Below, piece by piece: positions 1-8,063 of a stretch of DNA of 64,000 nucleotides. A model generated the notes under the pieces. It searched no databases. It saw nothing but the letters and a program-made list of their open reading frames with translations, and was not told the DNA's origin. Made by a program: the position numbers and the translations under genes. Location: contig CAYVKA010000009.1 in the NCBI GenBank assembly GCA_964451925.1, forward strand, positions 37,767 through 101,766, in the 5' to 3' direction. This stretch comes from Nevskia sp964451925. GTDB lineage: Bacteria; Pseudomonadota; Gammaproteobacteria; Nevskiales; Nevskiaceae. The first letter of the stretch is position 1, and each line of letters begins with the position of its first letter.

Positions 1-164
1 CAGGATCAATGCCCAGAAGCGCTCATGCATTGGTAAACGTTTAATCAAAAATCTAAAGATTCATAAAACATTAAACCATTAGCATCGCCACATCGCCCTC
101 GGTATATCTGCTTAATTTATTGATTTCAAAAGAATAGATAAATAAATCTTTGTCCCGCTTCGAC

Positions 165-182
165 TGGCACGAATATGGCGTT
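165..182 (+). promoter_or_regulatory. sigma-54 (-24/-12) promoter of the peptide secretion operon
   Basis: TGGCACGAATATGGC at 165-179 has the -24 GG and -12 GC dinucleotides with the exact 10-nt spacing required by sigma-54. The 18-mer from 165 to 182 is identical to the one in the promoter before dmpL (41141-41158, minus strand). The predicted start is near 191, leaving a 5' leader of about 170 nt before the peptide gene at 362; I see no gene in that leader. A weak palindrome, 8 of 12 positions against ATCAATNATTGAT, lies at 63-75, the offset seen at the other promoters. Any stronger activator site may lie off the left edge. Confidence 0.7.
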
Positions 183-361
183 CAACGAGGAGTACAAGAG
201 CAACAAATAGCCAAAGAACGAATCCCGAGCCCGAATTGATAATGTACCAAGCTTAAATGCGCGCCCAGTGAAAGCATCGCGCCAATCTCGCTGGGCCCCA
301 GTGTTAGCGCCTTCCACAAAAAGATATTGTTTACAAATCTTAGAAATGAGGAGTAAATCAG

Positions 362-607
362 ATGGCGATTCAAATGTTGACGACGCAAGAGGTCTCCGCC
401 GTTTCCGGTGGAGCAAGCAGCGGGGCCGGACTGGTTGGCGGGCTTGCGAGCGGACTGGTTGAAGTCTTAAATGAATTAACCAGCGCCCCTTTGATCAGCG
501 CGGTCGCTAGCAGCCCATTGGTCAGCGGCTTGACCGGTCTGGTCGGCAAGGTGCTGCAGGGTGTGCTTGGGGTGGTCGCTCCCATCCTGGGAGAGCTTCC
601 GCTCTGA
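362..607 (+). CDS. Double-glycine-leader peptide, microcin/bacteriocin-like precursor
   Basis: An 81-residue precursor. The first 17 residues form a canonical double-glycine leader: counting back from the cleavage point, Leu at -12, Glu at -8, Val at -7, Val at -4 and Gly-Gly at -2/-1. Cleavage after Gly17 would release a 64-residue peptide rich in Gly, Leu, Val, Ala and Ser, with no Cys and only four charged residues (three Glu, one Lys), as expected for a membrane-active or aggregating hydrophobic peptide. The start is set by GAGGAG at 348-353, 8 nt before ATG. The next three genes encode a complete exporter with a C39 peptidase able to cut such leaders. No immunity gene is recognisable beside it. 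The secretion class is strongly supported; antimicrobial activity is inferred, and a signalling or surface role is possible. Confidence 0.8.
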   Translation: MAIQMLTTQEVSAVSGGASSGAGLVGGLASGLVEVLNELTSAPLISAVASSPLVSGLTGLVGKVLQGVLGVVAPILGELPL

Positions 608-648
608 AGGAACTCCATTGATCGGCGGGATTCGGGTGAGTGGCGCGC

Positions 649-1752
649 ATGCCGGGATCGCAGCTCTTTCGAAAGGAAGCCCTGGAAGCGCAGAGGCCGA
701 CGCCGTACGGCAAGATCATCTTGGTCCAGCCGCCGTCCTTCGGCCTGCTCACGGCGGTGTCGGCGGCCTTCGCCGCCGCCATCGTGGTGTTCTTCGCCTG
801 CGGCAGCTACACCCGGCGCAGCACCATCGGCGGGCAGCTGCTGCCGGACGCGGGCCTGATCAAGATCTACTCGCCCCACCCCGGCATCGTGCTGGAGCGC
901 CGCATCCGCGAGGACCAGCGCGTGGCGCCCGGCGACGTGCTGTTCGTCGTCTCCGGCGAGCAGGCGGTCGGCCCCGGCGACGATAGCCTGGACAGCGAGC
1001 TGGGCGGCGCCCGCGCCGCCGGCGCACGCAGCCTGCTGGTATCCAAGGCGGCCGAGCTGCGCCTGCAGCTCGAGATCCTCGACCAGCAGGTCGCCACGCA
1101 GAAGAACCGCCTGGCGCTGAGCCAGCAAGCGGTCGATACCTACCGCGATCTGCTGCAGAAGAAGTACATTCCGGCCGAGCAGCTGCAGCTCAAGCGCGAG
1201 GACCTGTTCGACCAGCAGGCGCGCCTGCAGGGCCTGCAGCGGGAACGGGTGGCGCTGACCCACGAGCTGGGCACGCAGTACTGGGTGATCACCGCTACCC
1301 GAGCGGGCACCGCAACCGCACTGGCGGCCGACGTTGGCCAGACCGTGGACAGCCAGAAGCCCCTGCTGTGCATCGTCCCGGCCGACTCGGCGCTGCACGC
1401 CGAGCTCCTCGCACCCAGCCGCGCAGTCGGCTTCGTCCATGGCGGCGAGCGCGTGCTGCTCCGCTACCAGGCCTACCCTTACCAGAAGTTCGGCCATTAC
1501 ACCGGCAGCGTGGTTTCGGTGTCCGCCGCGGCGATGGCCCCGGCCGAGCTAGCCGCCTTCGGCGAGGGCCCGCGCGATGGCGAGCCGCTCTACCAGATCC
1601 GCGTGCGACTCGACGCGCAGTCGGTACTCGCCTACGGCAAGCCGCAGCCGCTGCGCTCCGGGATGGCGGTGGAGGCCGACGTGCTGCAGGAGCGGCGCCG
1701 CCTCTACGAGTGGATCCTTGACCCGCTGTTCAGCCTCTCCGGCCGGCTCTAG
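649..1752 (+). CDS. HlyD/CvaA-family periplasmic adaptor of the peptide exporter
   Basis: A membrane-fusion protein of about 367 residues. One N-terminal membrane segment (roughly residues 25-50) is followed by a lipoyl/barrel-sandwich half around the SPHPGIV region, a long helical hairpin (about 125-205) and a C-terminal beta-barrel region. This is the HlyD layout, bridging the inner-membrane ABC exporter to TolC. ATG 649 is preferred because GGGTGAG lies 8 nt upstream; an in-frame GTG at 640 is the alternative. It begins 41 nt after the peptide gene and ends 3 nt before the ABC gene, so the set is one operon. The adaptor for a C39-containing ABC protein is normally substrate-dedicated, which links it to the double-glycine peptide. 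Confidence 0.85.
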   Translation: MPGSQLFRKEALEAQRPTPYGKIILVQPPSFGLLTAVSAAFAAAIVVFFACGSYTRRSTIGGQLLPDAGLIKIYSPHPGIVLERRIREDQRVAPGDVLFVVSGEQAVGPGDDSLDSELGGARAAGARSLLVSKAAELRLQLEILDQQVATQKNRLALSQQAVDTYRDLLQKKYIPAEQLQLKREDLFDQQARLQGLQRERVALTHELGTQYWVITATRAGTATALAADVGQTVDSQKPLLCIVPADSALHAELLAPSRAVGFVHGGERVLLRYQAYPYQKFGHYTGSVVSVSAAAMAPAELAAFGEGPRDGEPLYQIRVRLDAQSVLAYGKPQPLRSGMAVEADVLQERRRLYEWILDPLFSLSGRL

Positions 1753-1755
1753 GCG

Positions 1756-3903
1756 ATGCTCAATCGCCTGTCCTTCGGCTTCGGCCGCAAGCTGCCGCTG
1801 ATCCTGCAGACCGAGGCCACCGAATGCGGTCTCGCCTGCATCGGCATGATCGCCGGCTACCACGGCCACCACACCGACCTGCCGAGCCTGCGGCGGCGCT
1901 TCTCCGTGTCGCTGAAGGGCACTACCCTGGCCGCGATGATGGAAATGGCCGACAGCCTGGCCCTGACGACGCGGCCGGTGAAGCTGGACCTGGAGGACGT
2001 CGGCCAGCTGCGCATGCCCTGCATCCTGCACTGGAACTTCAACCATTTCGTCGTCCTGCAGAAAGCCGGGGGGCGCGGAGTGACGGTGTTCGACCCGGCC
2101 ATGGGCATCCGCCGGCTGTCGATGGAAGAGCTGTCGGCGGCGTTCACCGGCGTGGCCCTGGAGCTGTGGCCGGGACCGAGCTTCGCCAGCGCCAAGCGCC
2201 CGCCGCCGGTGAGCCTGCGCGAGCTGATGGGCGACGTCTCCGGCCTGTACCGCTCCTTGGGTCAGTCGCTGCTGCTGGCGCTGGCCCTGGAAGTGTTCTT
2301 CATCGCCAGCCCGTTCCTGCTGCAGTGGGTGGCCGACGACGTGCTGGTCTCGGCCGACCGCAACCTGCTCGACCTGCTGGCCCTCGGCTTCGGCCTGATG
2401 CTGCTGATGCAGCAGTTCGTCGCTCTGGTGCGCGGTTGGGTGCTGATGTATCTGAGCACCACCCTGAGCCTGCAGTGGAACGCCAATGCCTTCACCCACC
2501 TGCTGCACCTGCCGGCGCAATACTTCGAGAAGCGCCACCTCGGCGACGTGGTGTCGCGCTTCGGCTCCATCGACACCATCCAGAGGACGCTGACCACCTC
2601 CTTCCTGGAAGCGATCCTGGACGGCTTGATGTCGGTCGCCACCCTGCTGCTGATGCTGCTGTACAGCCCGCGCCTGTGCCTGGTGGTGGTGTCGGCGATG
2701 CTGATATACGCACTCAGCCGCTGGTTCTGGTATCAGCCGCTGCGCAACGCCACCGAGGAGCAGATCGTCCACGCCGCCAAGCAGCAGAGCCATTTCCTCG
2801 AGTCGGTGCGCGGCATCCGCGCGATCAAGCTGTTCCAGCGCCAGGACGAGCGTCGCGCCGGCTGGCTCAGCCTGATGGTGGAGCAGGTCAACGCCGGCCT
2901 GCGCACACGCAAGTTCGCCCAGCTGTACCAGACCCTCAACGGCCTGCTGTTCGGCGCCGAGCACATCCTGGTGATCTGGCTCGGCGCCAAGCTGGTGATG
3001 GCGCAGGGTTTCACCATCGGCATGCTGCTGGCCTTCATCGCCTACAAGGCGCAGTTCGACGGCCGCGTCAGCTCGCTGATCGACAAGCTGATCGAGCTGC
3101 GCATGCTGCGGCTGCAGGGCGAGCGGCTGGCCGACATCCTGCTCAGCCCGGTGGAATCCTCGCGCGGGCTCTCTCCCGGCCACGAGCGCGAAGCGGAGCT
3201 GGAGCCCTCCATCGAAGTGCGCGAGCTGCGCCTGCGCTACGCGCCGCAGGAGCCGCTGGTGCTGGACGGCGTGTCGCTGCACATCACCGCCGGGGAGTGC
3301 GTCGCCATCATCGGCCCGTCCGGCAGCGGCAAGACCTCGCTGGTCAACGTGCTGCTCGGCCTGCTGCCGCCGTCCGGCGGCGAGGTGCTGATCGGCGGCC
3401 GCAGCCTGGAACGGGTCGGGCTGGGCCCGCTGCGCCGCATCATCGGCTCGGTGCTGCAGGACGACGTGCTGTTCGCCGGCTCCATCGCCGACAACATCAG
3501 CTTCTTCGACCAGGCCCCGGACCGCGACTGGATCGAGCAGTGTGCCCGCGTCGCGGCTATCGACGACGACATCCAGGCCATGCCGATGGGCTACAACACC
3601 ATGATCGGCGACATGGGCGCGGCTCTGTCCGGCGGCCAGAAGCAGCGCGTGCTGCTGGCGCGCGCCCTGTACAAGCGCCCCAAGATCCTAGTGCTGGACG
3701 AGGCCACCAGTCACCTCGACCTCGCCCGCGAGCACCAGGTCAGCGAGGCGATCCGCGCCCTTCGGATCACCCGCGTCGTCGTGGCGCACCGGCCCGAGAC
3801 CATCGCTTCTGCCGATCGCGTCATCGCCCTGGCCAACGGCAGGATCGTCGCCCGCGGCGTCACATCGCTGGCCGCGCCCGACTGCAGCGGCGTCGCCTCA
3901 TGA
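1756..3903 (+). CDS. C39-peptidase ABC exporter (CvaB/LagD-like bacteriocin transporter)
   Basis: A 715-residue inner-membrane ABC exporter that both removes double-glycine leaders and exports the peptide. The N-terminal C39 domain keeps its catalytic set: oxyanion Gln18, nucleophile Cys24 in TECGLAC, His97 in HWNFNHF and Asp113 in FDPAMG. The six-helix membrane domain follows (about 165-440). The ATPase has Walker A GPSGSGKTS, signature LSGGQKQR and Walker B ILVLDEATSHLD. The gene follows the adaptor by 3 nt, and its TGA stop overlaps the ATG of the TolC-type gene (ATGA). The intact catalytic Cys argues for true leader processing rather than the inactive C39-like domain of HlyB. Its obvious substrate is the peptide at 362-607. 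Confidence 0.93.
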   Translation: MLNRLSFGFGRKLPLILQTEATECGLACIGMIAGYHGHHTDLPSLRRRFSVSLKGTTLAAMMEMADSLALTTRPVKLDLEDVGQLRMPCILHWNFNHFVVLQKAGGRGVTVFDPAMGIRRLSMEELSAAFTGVALELWPGPSFASAKRPPPVSLRELMGDVSGLYRSLGQSLLLALALEVFFIASPFLLQWVADDVLVSADRNLLDLLALGFGLMLLMQQFVALVRGWVLMYLSTTLSLQWNANAFTHLLHLPAQYFEKRHLGDVVSRFGSIDTIQRTLTTSFLEAILDGLMSVATLLLMLLYSPRLCLVVVSAMLIYALSRWFWYQPLRNATEEQIVHAAKQQSHFLESVRGIRAIKLFQRQDERRAGWLSLMVEQVNAGLRTRKFAQLYQTLNGLLFGAEHILVIWLGAKLVMAQGFTIGMLLAFIAYKAQFDGRVSSLIDKLIELRMLRLQGERLADILLSPVESSRGLSPGHEREAELEPSIEVRELRLRYAPQEPLVLDGVSLHITAGECVAIIGPSGSGKTSLVNVLLGLLPPSGGEVLIGGRSLERVGLGPLRRIIGSVLQDDVLFAGSIADNISFFDQAPDRDWIEQCARVAAIDDDIQAMPMGYNTMIGDMGAALSGGQKQRVLLARALYKRPKILVLDEATSHLDLAREHQVSEAIRALRITRVVVAHRPETIASADRVIALANGRIVARGVTSLAAPDCSGVAS

Positions 3904-5336
3904 GGCCGCCTGCTCGCTGGCGCCGCCGCCTCGTGGCGCTGGCCTTGGCCGCGGTCGCCGGCGCCACCCGCGCCGGGTTTCCCGACGATCCCCTGCGCAC
4001 CGCCTATGGCCTGCCGGCGAGCGCGGGGCAGCGCGTGGCTGCTGCCGGACTGGCGCCTTGCGCTGCCGCCGCTCCGGCCGGTGCCCTGACCCTGCTCGAC
4101 ACCGTCCGCCGCGCCCTCTGCTCCAGCCCCCGGACCCGCCAAGCCTGGTCCGAGGTCGAGGCACAAGCGGCGACGGTGGGCATCGGCCGCTCAGCCTACC
4201 TGCCGACGGCGAACCTCTCCACCAGCTTCGGCAAGGTCAACGAGCTGGACCAGGTCTCCGGCGCGCCGGAGCTCGATGCCTCGCTGCACGGCGACAGCAA
4301 CGAGGAGACCATTGGCCTCAACTGGGTGGTCTACGATTTCGGTCTGCGCGCCGCCAACCTCCGCCACGAGCGGGCCCTGCTCGCCGCTGCCGCCGCTTCC
4401 CAGGATGAGGCGATCCGGGCGGTATTCATCGAAGCCGCGAGGGACTACTTCGGCGCCGAGCAAGCGCAGGCCAGCTTCAACGCCGACATCGAGACCGAGC
4501 AGGCGGCGCGCCGCAGCATGGACGCGGTGGAGGTTAAGGTCGGCGCCGGGGTCGGTGCGGAGGCCGATTGGCTGCAGGCCAAGACCGCCTATGCCCAGGC
4601 CGGACTCAAGCGCATCCGCGACGGAGAGAACTTAAGGGATGCGCTGGGCCTGGTGGCGCTGGCCATCGGCCTGCGGCCCGGTGCACCGCTGCTGCTGGCC
4701 GCGCCGGGCGACAGCGTGGCCGATCTGCCGCAGCTCAACGCGGTGGCCGACCAGCTGATCGACCGCGCCTTGCATGCCCACCCCAGGATCGCCGCGGCGC
4801 AGGCGAAGCTGGAAGCCGCCAACGATGCCGCTGCCGCCGCTCGGGCTGCCGGCCGGCCAAGCCTGGCCTTCGCCGCGGTCGGCGACCGCAGCGACAATCC
4901 CGTCAACCGCGTCTCGACCCGCCAGACCATCGAAACCTCCAGCATCGGCCTGCAGCTGACCATACCGCTATTCGAGGGCTTCGGGCGCGCCTACCGCATC
5001 CGCCGCGCCCAGGCCGAAGCCGAAGGCCGCGAAGCCGACCTGCTCGAGGTACAGCAGGAGGTGAGCCGCGAGGTCTGGGACAGCTATGTCGCGGTGCGCG
5101 GCAGTTCGGAAAGTCTCGCGGCCAGCAAGACGCTGCTCGACACTGCCACCGAATCCTTCAATCTCGCCCTTGGCCGCTACCAATCCGGAGTCGGCGGCGT
5201 GATCGAACTGCTCAAGGCACAGTCGGACCTGGCCGCGGCACGCGAGGAAGACGTGCGGGCGCGGACGCGCTGGCGCCTTTCCCGGCTGCAGCTCGCCGCC
5301 AGCCTGGGCTCAATCGATTTTGATTCGCTGCGGTAG
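3900..5336 (+). CDS. TolC-family outer-membrane channel of the peptide exporter
   Basis: A 478-residue type I secretion outer-membrane efflux protein. A signal peptide (RWRRRLVALALAAVAGATRA) is followed by two outer-membrane-factor repeats of about 200 residues. Family-type sequences are visible, such as LNWVVYDFGLRAANLRHER in repeat 1 and LTIPLFEGFGRAYRIRRAQA in repeat 2, giving the alpha-helical barrel that closes the export duct. The ATG at 3900 overlaps the ABC stop codon, indicating translational coupling. The same frame stays open far upstream, inside the ABC gene, but that part is non-coding shadow. The presence of its own TolC makes the operon self-contained. Confidence 0.88.
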   Translation: MRPPARWRRRLVALALAAVAGATRAGFPDDPLRTAYGLPASAGQRVAAAGLAPCAAAAPAGALTLLDTVRRALCSSPRTRQAWSEVEAQAATVGIGRSAYLPTANLSTSFGKVNELDQVSGAPELDASLHGDSNEETIGLNWVVYDFGLRAANLRHERALLAAAAASQDEAIRAVFIEAARDYFGAEQAQASFNADIETEQAARRSMDAVEVKVGAGVGAEADWLQAKTAYAQAGLKRIRDGENLRDALGLVALAIGLRPGAPLLLAAPGDSVADLPQLNAVADQLIDRALHAHPRIAAAQAKLEAANDAAAAARAAGRPSLAFAAVGDRSDNPVNRVSTRQTIETSSIGLQLTIPLFEGFGRAYRIRRAQAEAEGREADLLEVQQEVSREVWDSYVAVRGSSESLAASKTLLDTATESFNLALGRYQSGVGGVIELLKAQSDLAAAREEDVRARTRWRLSRLQLAASLGSIDFDSLR

Positions 5337-5974
5337 CAGGTTGACCGTGGATTCATATCCTTCGCTTAAACGACTAGTCGAGCTCGACCGAGTTCTTGTC
5401 CTCGAAATGCCCTAGCAGCGTGTAGTCCTCGTCAAAAGGGGCACTGGCGCTCAGGCTATCACTGTATTCGGTCGTCTCCCGGCTTTTCCTCAGCCTGCCC
5501 CCTACCCAGCTCAGCACTTTGGTGGGCACCGAGACGTTATCATCGGCGCGCATCTGCTTGCCTGAACAGGAGCGAATGATGCTGTCCGCCGCCGAGGGAA
5601 TGTAAGGGTTCTGGACGTGTACGTCGCGAGTTTGAACGTCGATCGAGGCCACGTAGCGCTGGTACAGTTCGATGCGGAAATCCTCACCACTCTCTGGCCG
5701 GCAAGTAGCATGGTAACGCTCCGGCCATTCATCAACTGCCACCGCAAGGCACGAACTCTGCGTGAAGTGGCGCCGATGGCGCGTTGCAGAGTGGGGCTCA
5801 GATTCTTGACCACCTACTCCTTGCTGTCCCCGGCCATGTAGGCGGTTCCGCGGCGATGCCGATGCTCTTGACGAGGAACGGCAGACTAACGAGGACTCCG
5901 AGCACCCAGAGTGCGGCGTGTGGCGGGTAAGCCAAATCTGGAGCTCCGGAGGATCCACGTCTGGACAGAAATTA
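5337..5974. other. Gap with a possible decayed minus-strand gene
   Basis: About 640 bases separate the TolC-type gene from the regulator promoter, with no confident gene. On the minus strand an open frame covers 5374-5958. Its last hundred residues look protein-like (DFRIELYQRYVASIDVQ, DEDYTLLGHFEDKNSVELD), but the first part reads better in another frame (5511-5841), which opens with MAGDSKE and then an in-frame TAG. This pattern suggests a frameshifted or decayed gene. I do not recognise the family. An immunity protein is conceivable from the position only. Confidence 0.25.
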
Positions 5975-6002
5975 TTGACATTAATGTTTCATCTGATATA
6001 AC
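5975..6002 (+). promoter_or_regulatory. sigma-70 promoter of the left regulator gene
   Basis: TTGACA at 5975-5980 and TATAAC at 5997-6002 are separated by 16 nt. The -35 box is perfect and the -10 box is one base off consensus. The start would fall near 6009, about 200 nt before the regulator ATG. Constitutive sigma-70 expression of the regulator contrasts with the sigma-54 promoters it is expected to activate. Confidence 0.7.
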
Positions 6003-6075
6003 ACCCTTATAGCCTGGATGTGTTCGCTACCGATTGGAGGAGTAGATTTCCACAATTATCCAATTGAAATTGAAC

Positions 6076-6120
6076 CCATTTACAGGCCAAAAAAATAAAC
6101 GGTCAGCTGCCTGTAAATGG
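6076..6120. repeat. Perfect 12-bp inverted repeat in the regulator leader
   Basis: CCATTTACAGGC at 6076-6087 is repeated inverted as GCCTGTAAATGG at 6109-6120, with a 21-nt loop. It lies between the sigma-70 promoter and the regulator start at 6206. It could be a protein-binding operator, for example for autoregulation, or an mRNA hairpin. There is no U-tract after it, so it is not a classic terminator. Confidence 0.6.
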
Positions 6121-6205
6121 TGCTTGCAAGCCGGTTCTGGCCGCTGCTGACATGACAGGGCGAGGGGCCTCCAATGGAATGGAAAGGTCCTGCTGGAGGG
6201 GAAAA

Positions 6206-8011
6206 ATGAAGAGCTCGGTCTCTGCTGACGGCGCTGCGCCCCAGGGAGAAGCATTTCACAAGCTGGAGCGGGACGACCTCCTATCCAGGCTGCGTTTTGC
6301 GCCGGAAACCGGCCACATATGGCTGGACACCAAGCGCATGTTCCTGCTGCATACCGATGCCTTCGGCACACTACGCCAGGAGCTGATCGAAACGGTCGGC
6401 CTCGCCAATGCCCGCGGTATTTTCACCCGCATGGGCTATCAATCGGGCAGCCGCGATGCGGAGCTGGCCAAGAAGATCCGCGCGGACATGACCTACTTCG
6501 AGAGGTATTCGGTCGGTCCGCAACTGCATGCCCTGGAGGGCATCGTCACGGTTGAGCCGGTCCGGGTGGAGATCGACGTGGAACGCGGCCATCATTACGG
6601 CGAGTTCCTGTGGCGAGATTCCATCGAAGCGGAAGCACACATGGTGGCCTATGGCATGGGGCCTGAAGCTGTGTGCTGGATGCAGATCGGCTACGCCTGC
6701 GGCTATGCAAGCGCCTTCATGGGACGTGCGATCCTCTATCGTGAGGTCGAATGCAAGGCGCAAGGCTACGCGGTATGCCGTATCGTGGGAAAGCCGGTCG
6801 AGGAATGGAATGACGCGGAATGCGACCTGCAATACATCCGCGCTCAATCATTCGTCAACAAGCCGGTCGGCGACTTCGGAGCAAGCAGGAGCATCCGCCA
6901 CCATGCGCCGAAAGTCGAGGCCTGCTCCGAGAGTAGGCGCAACCAGTCGCGGACGCTGGTGGGAGCATCTGCGGGCTTCAACATCGTCTGTCACACAATC
7001 AAGCGAGTGGCCCCGACCGATGCTCCGGTGTTGATCCTTGGAGAAAGCGGCGTCGGCAAAGAGATGTTCGCGCGAGCCCTGCATGGAGAAAGCCCTCGGT
7101 CGGATAAGCCGTTCATCGCAGTCAATTGCGCGGCGATTCCAGAGCAACTGATCGAGGCCGAGTTGTTCGGTGTGGAAAAAGGCGCATTCACCGGGGCTAC
7201 GTGCAGCCGCCCGGGACGCTTTGAACGAGCCGATGGCGGCACCTTGTTTCTGGACGAACTCGGCTGCCTCAGCCTATCGGCGCAAAGCAAGCTTCTCCGG
7301 GCCGTGCAGGAAGGAGAGATCGAGCGCGTCGGCGACAGCAAGCAACGCATGGTCGACGTGCGGATCATCGCGGCTACCAACGAGGATCTGCGCAGCGCCG
7401 TCACGCAGAAGACCTTCCGAGAAGATCTGTATTACCGCCTGAACGTGTACCCAATCCACATTCCGCCGCTGCGCGAGCGGCAGGACGATGTGTCGCTGCT
7501 CATGACCTATTTTCTCGAGCGGATGTGCACGCGCCATCGGAGGAACGTGCCGGGATTCACGGATCGAGCGATCGACATGCTGCTGACTCACCACTGGCCG
7601 GGGAATGTGCGCGAACTGGAGAACGTGATCGAGCGCGCGGTCATACTGGCTCAGGACGGCGAGCCGCTGGATGCCTGCCATCTGCCTGACCTCCATGTTC
7701 ATAGGCGCAACGCACGAACGATGAAGCCTTGCGCATCGGGACATTTGGTCAAGCATAGCGACGAAGAGGGTGCAAAACCGGAGCCGGCATCGGTCGAGCT
7801 CAAGAGCTCTCTCGCCAACGAGGACTCGAGCTCGGGGGACGGCGACGCGCAGGAGGATGTGGAACTGCAAACGGCTTCAATTCGCGTGGCGATCGAGCGA
7901 CATCACGGCAACCTCACCGCGGCGGCCCACGAACTCGGCATCACCCGTGCGCAAATCGCCTATCGCGCGAACAAGCTCGGCCTTGCGGACTTGTTTCGCC
8001 GCCGTTCCTAG
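6206..8011 (+). CDS. DmpR/XylR-family sigma-54-dependent aromatic-responsive activator (left copy)
   Basis: About 601 residues. The N-terminal half holds the XylR_N sensory region and a V4R domain, with the Cys and Glu residues of the zinc site visible (AVCWM, YREVEC, YAVCR). Then comes a linker and a sigma-54 AAA+ domain with Walker A GESGVGKE, the sigma-54-contacting GAFTGA loop and Walker B GGTLFLDELG. A Fis-type helix-turn-helix ends the protein (HGNLTAAAHELGITRAQIAY). In this family an aromatic ligand relieves repression by the sensory domain. ATG 6206 is chosen because GGAGGGG ends 4 nt upstream; earlier in-frame ATGs at 6152 and 6179 lack this. It is closely similar to the regulator at 20003-21802. 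It sits between the peptide operon and a convergent gene, away from the catabolic operon. Confidence 0.93.
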   Translation: MKSSVSADGAAPQGEAFHKLERDDLLSRLRFAPETGHIWLDTKRMFLLHTDAFGTLRQELIETVGLANARGIFTRMGYQSGSRDAELAKKIRADMTYFERYSVGPQLHALEGIVTVEPVRVEIDVERGHHYGEFLWRDSIEAEAHMVAYGMGPEAVCWMQIGYACGYASAFMGRAILYREVECKAQGYAVCRIVGKPVEEWNDAECDLQYIRAQSFVNKPVGDFGASRSIRHHAPKVEACSESRRNQSRTLVGASAGFNIVCHTIKRVAPTDAPVLILGESGVGKEMFARALHGESPRSDKPFIAVNCAAIPEQLIEAELFGVEKGAFTGATCSRPGRFERADGGTLFLDELGCLSLSAQSKLLRAVQEGEIERVGDSKQRMVDVRIIAATNEDLRSAVTQKTFREDLYYRLNVYPIHIPPLRERQDDVSLLMTYFLERMCTRHRRNVPGFTDRAIDMLLTHHWPGNVRELENVIERAVILAQDGEPLDACHLPDLHVHRRNARTMKPCASGHLVKHSDEEGAKPEPASVELKSSLANEDSSSGDGDAQEDVELQTASIRVAIERHHGNLTAAAHELGITRAQIAYRANKLGLADLFRRRS

Positions 8012-8063
8012 GATTCTGTCCGGCGGTGGTCCCGCGCGGCGCGCGCCTGCTGGCCAGCTGCGC

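Noticed and set aside
1..361. Immunity gene upstream of the peptide gene
   Set aside because: The open frames here (126-416 and 182-388, minus; 268-462, plus) overlap the promoter or the peptide start and have neither membrane segments nor ribosome sites expected of an immunity protein.
1549..3282. Long minus-strand open frame (577 codons) opposite the ABC exporter
   Set aside because: Its translation is rich in Gln, His, Arg and Ala with no family pattern; it is the GC-driven shadow of the clearly coding plus-strand gene.
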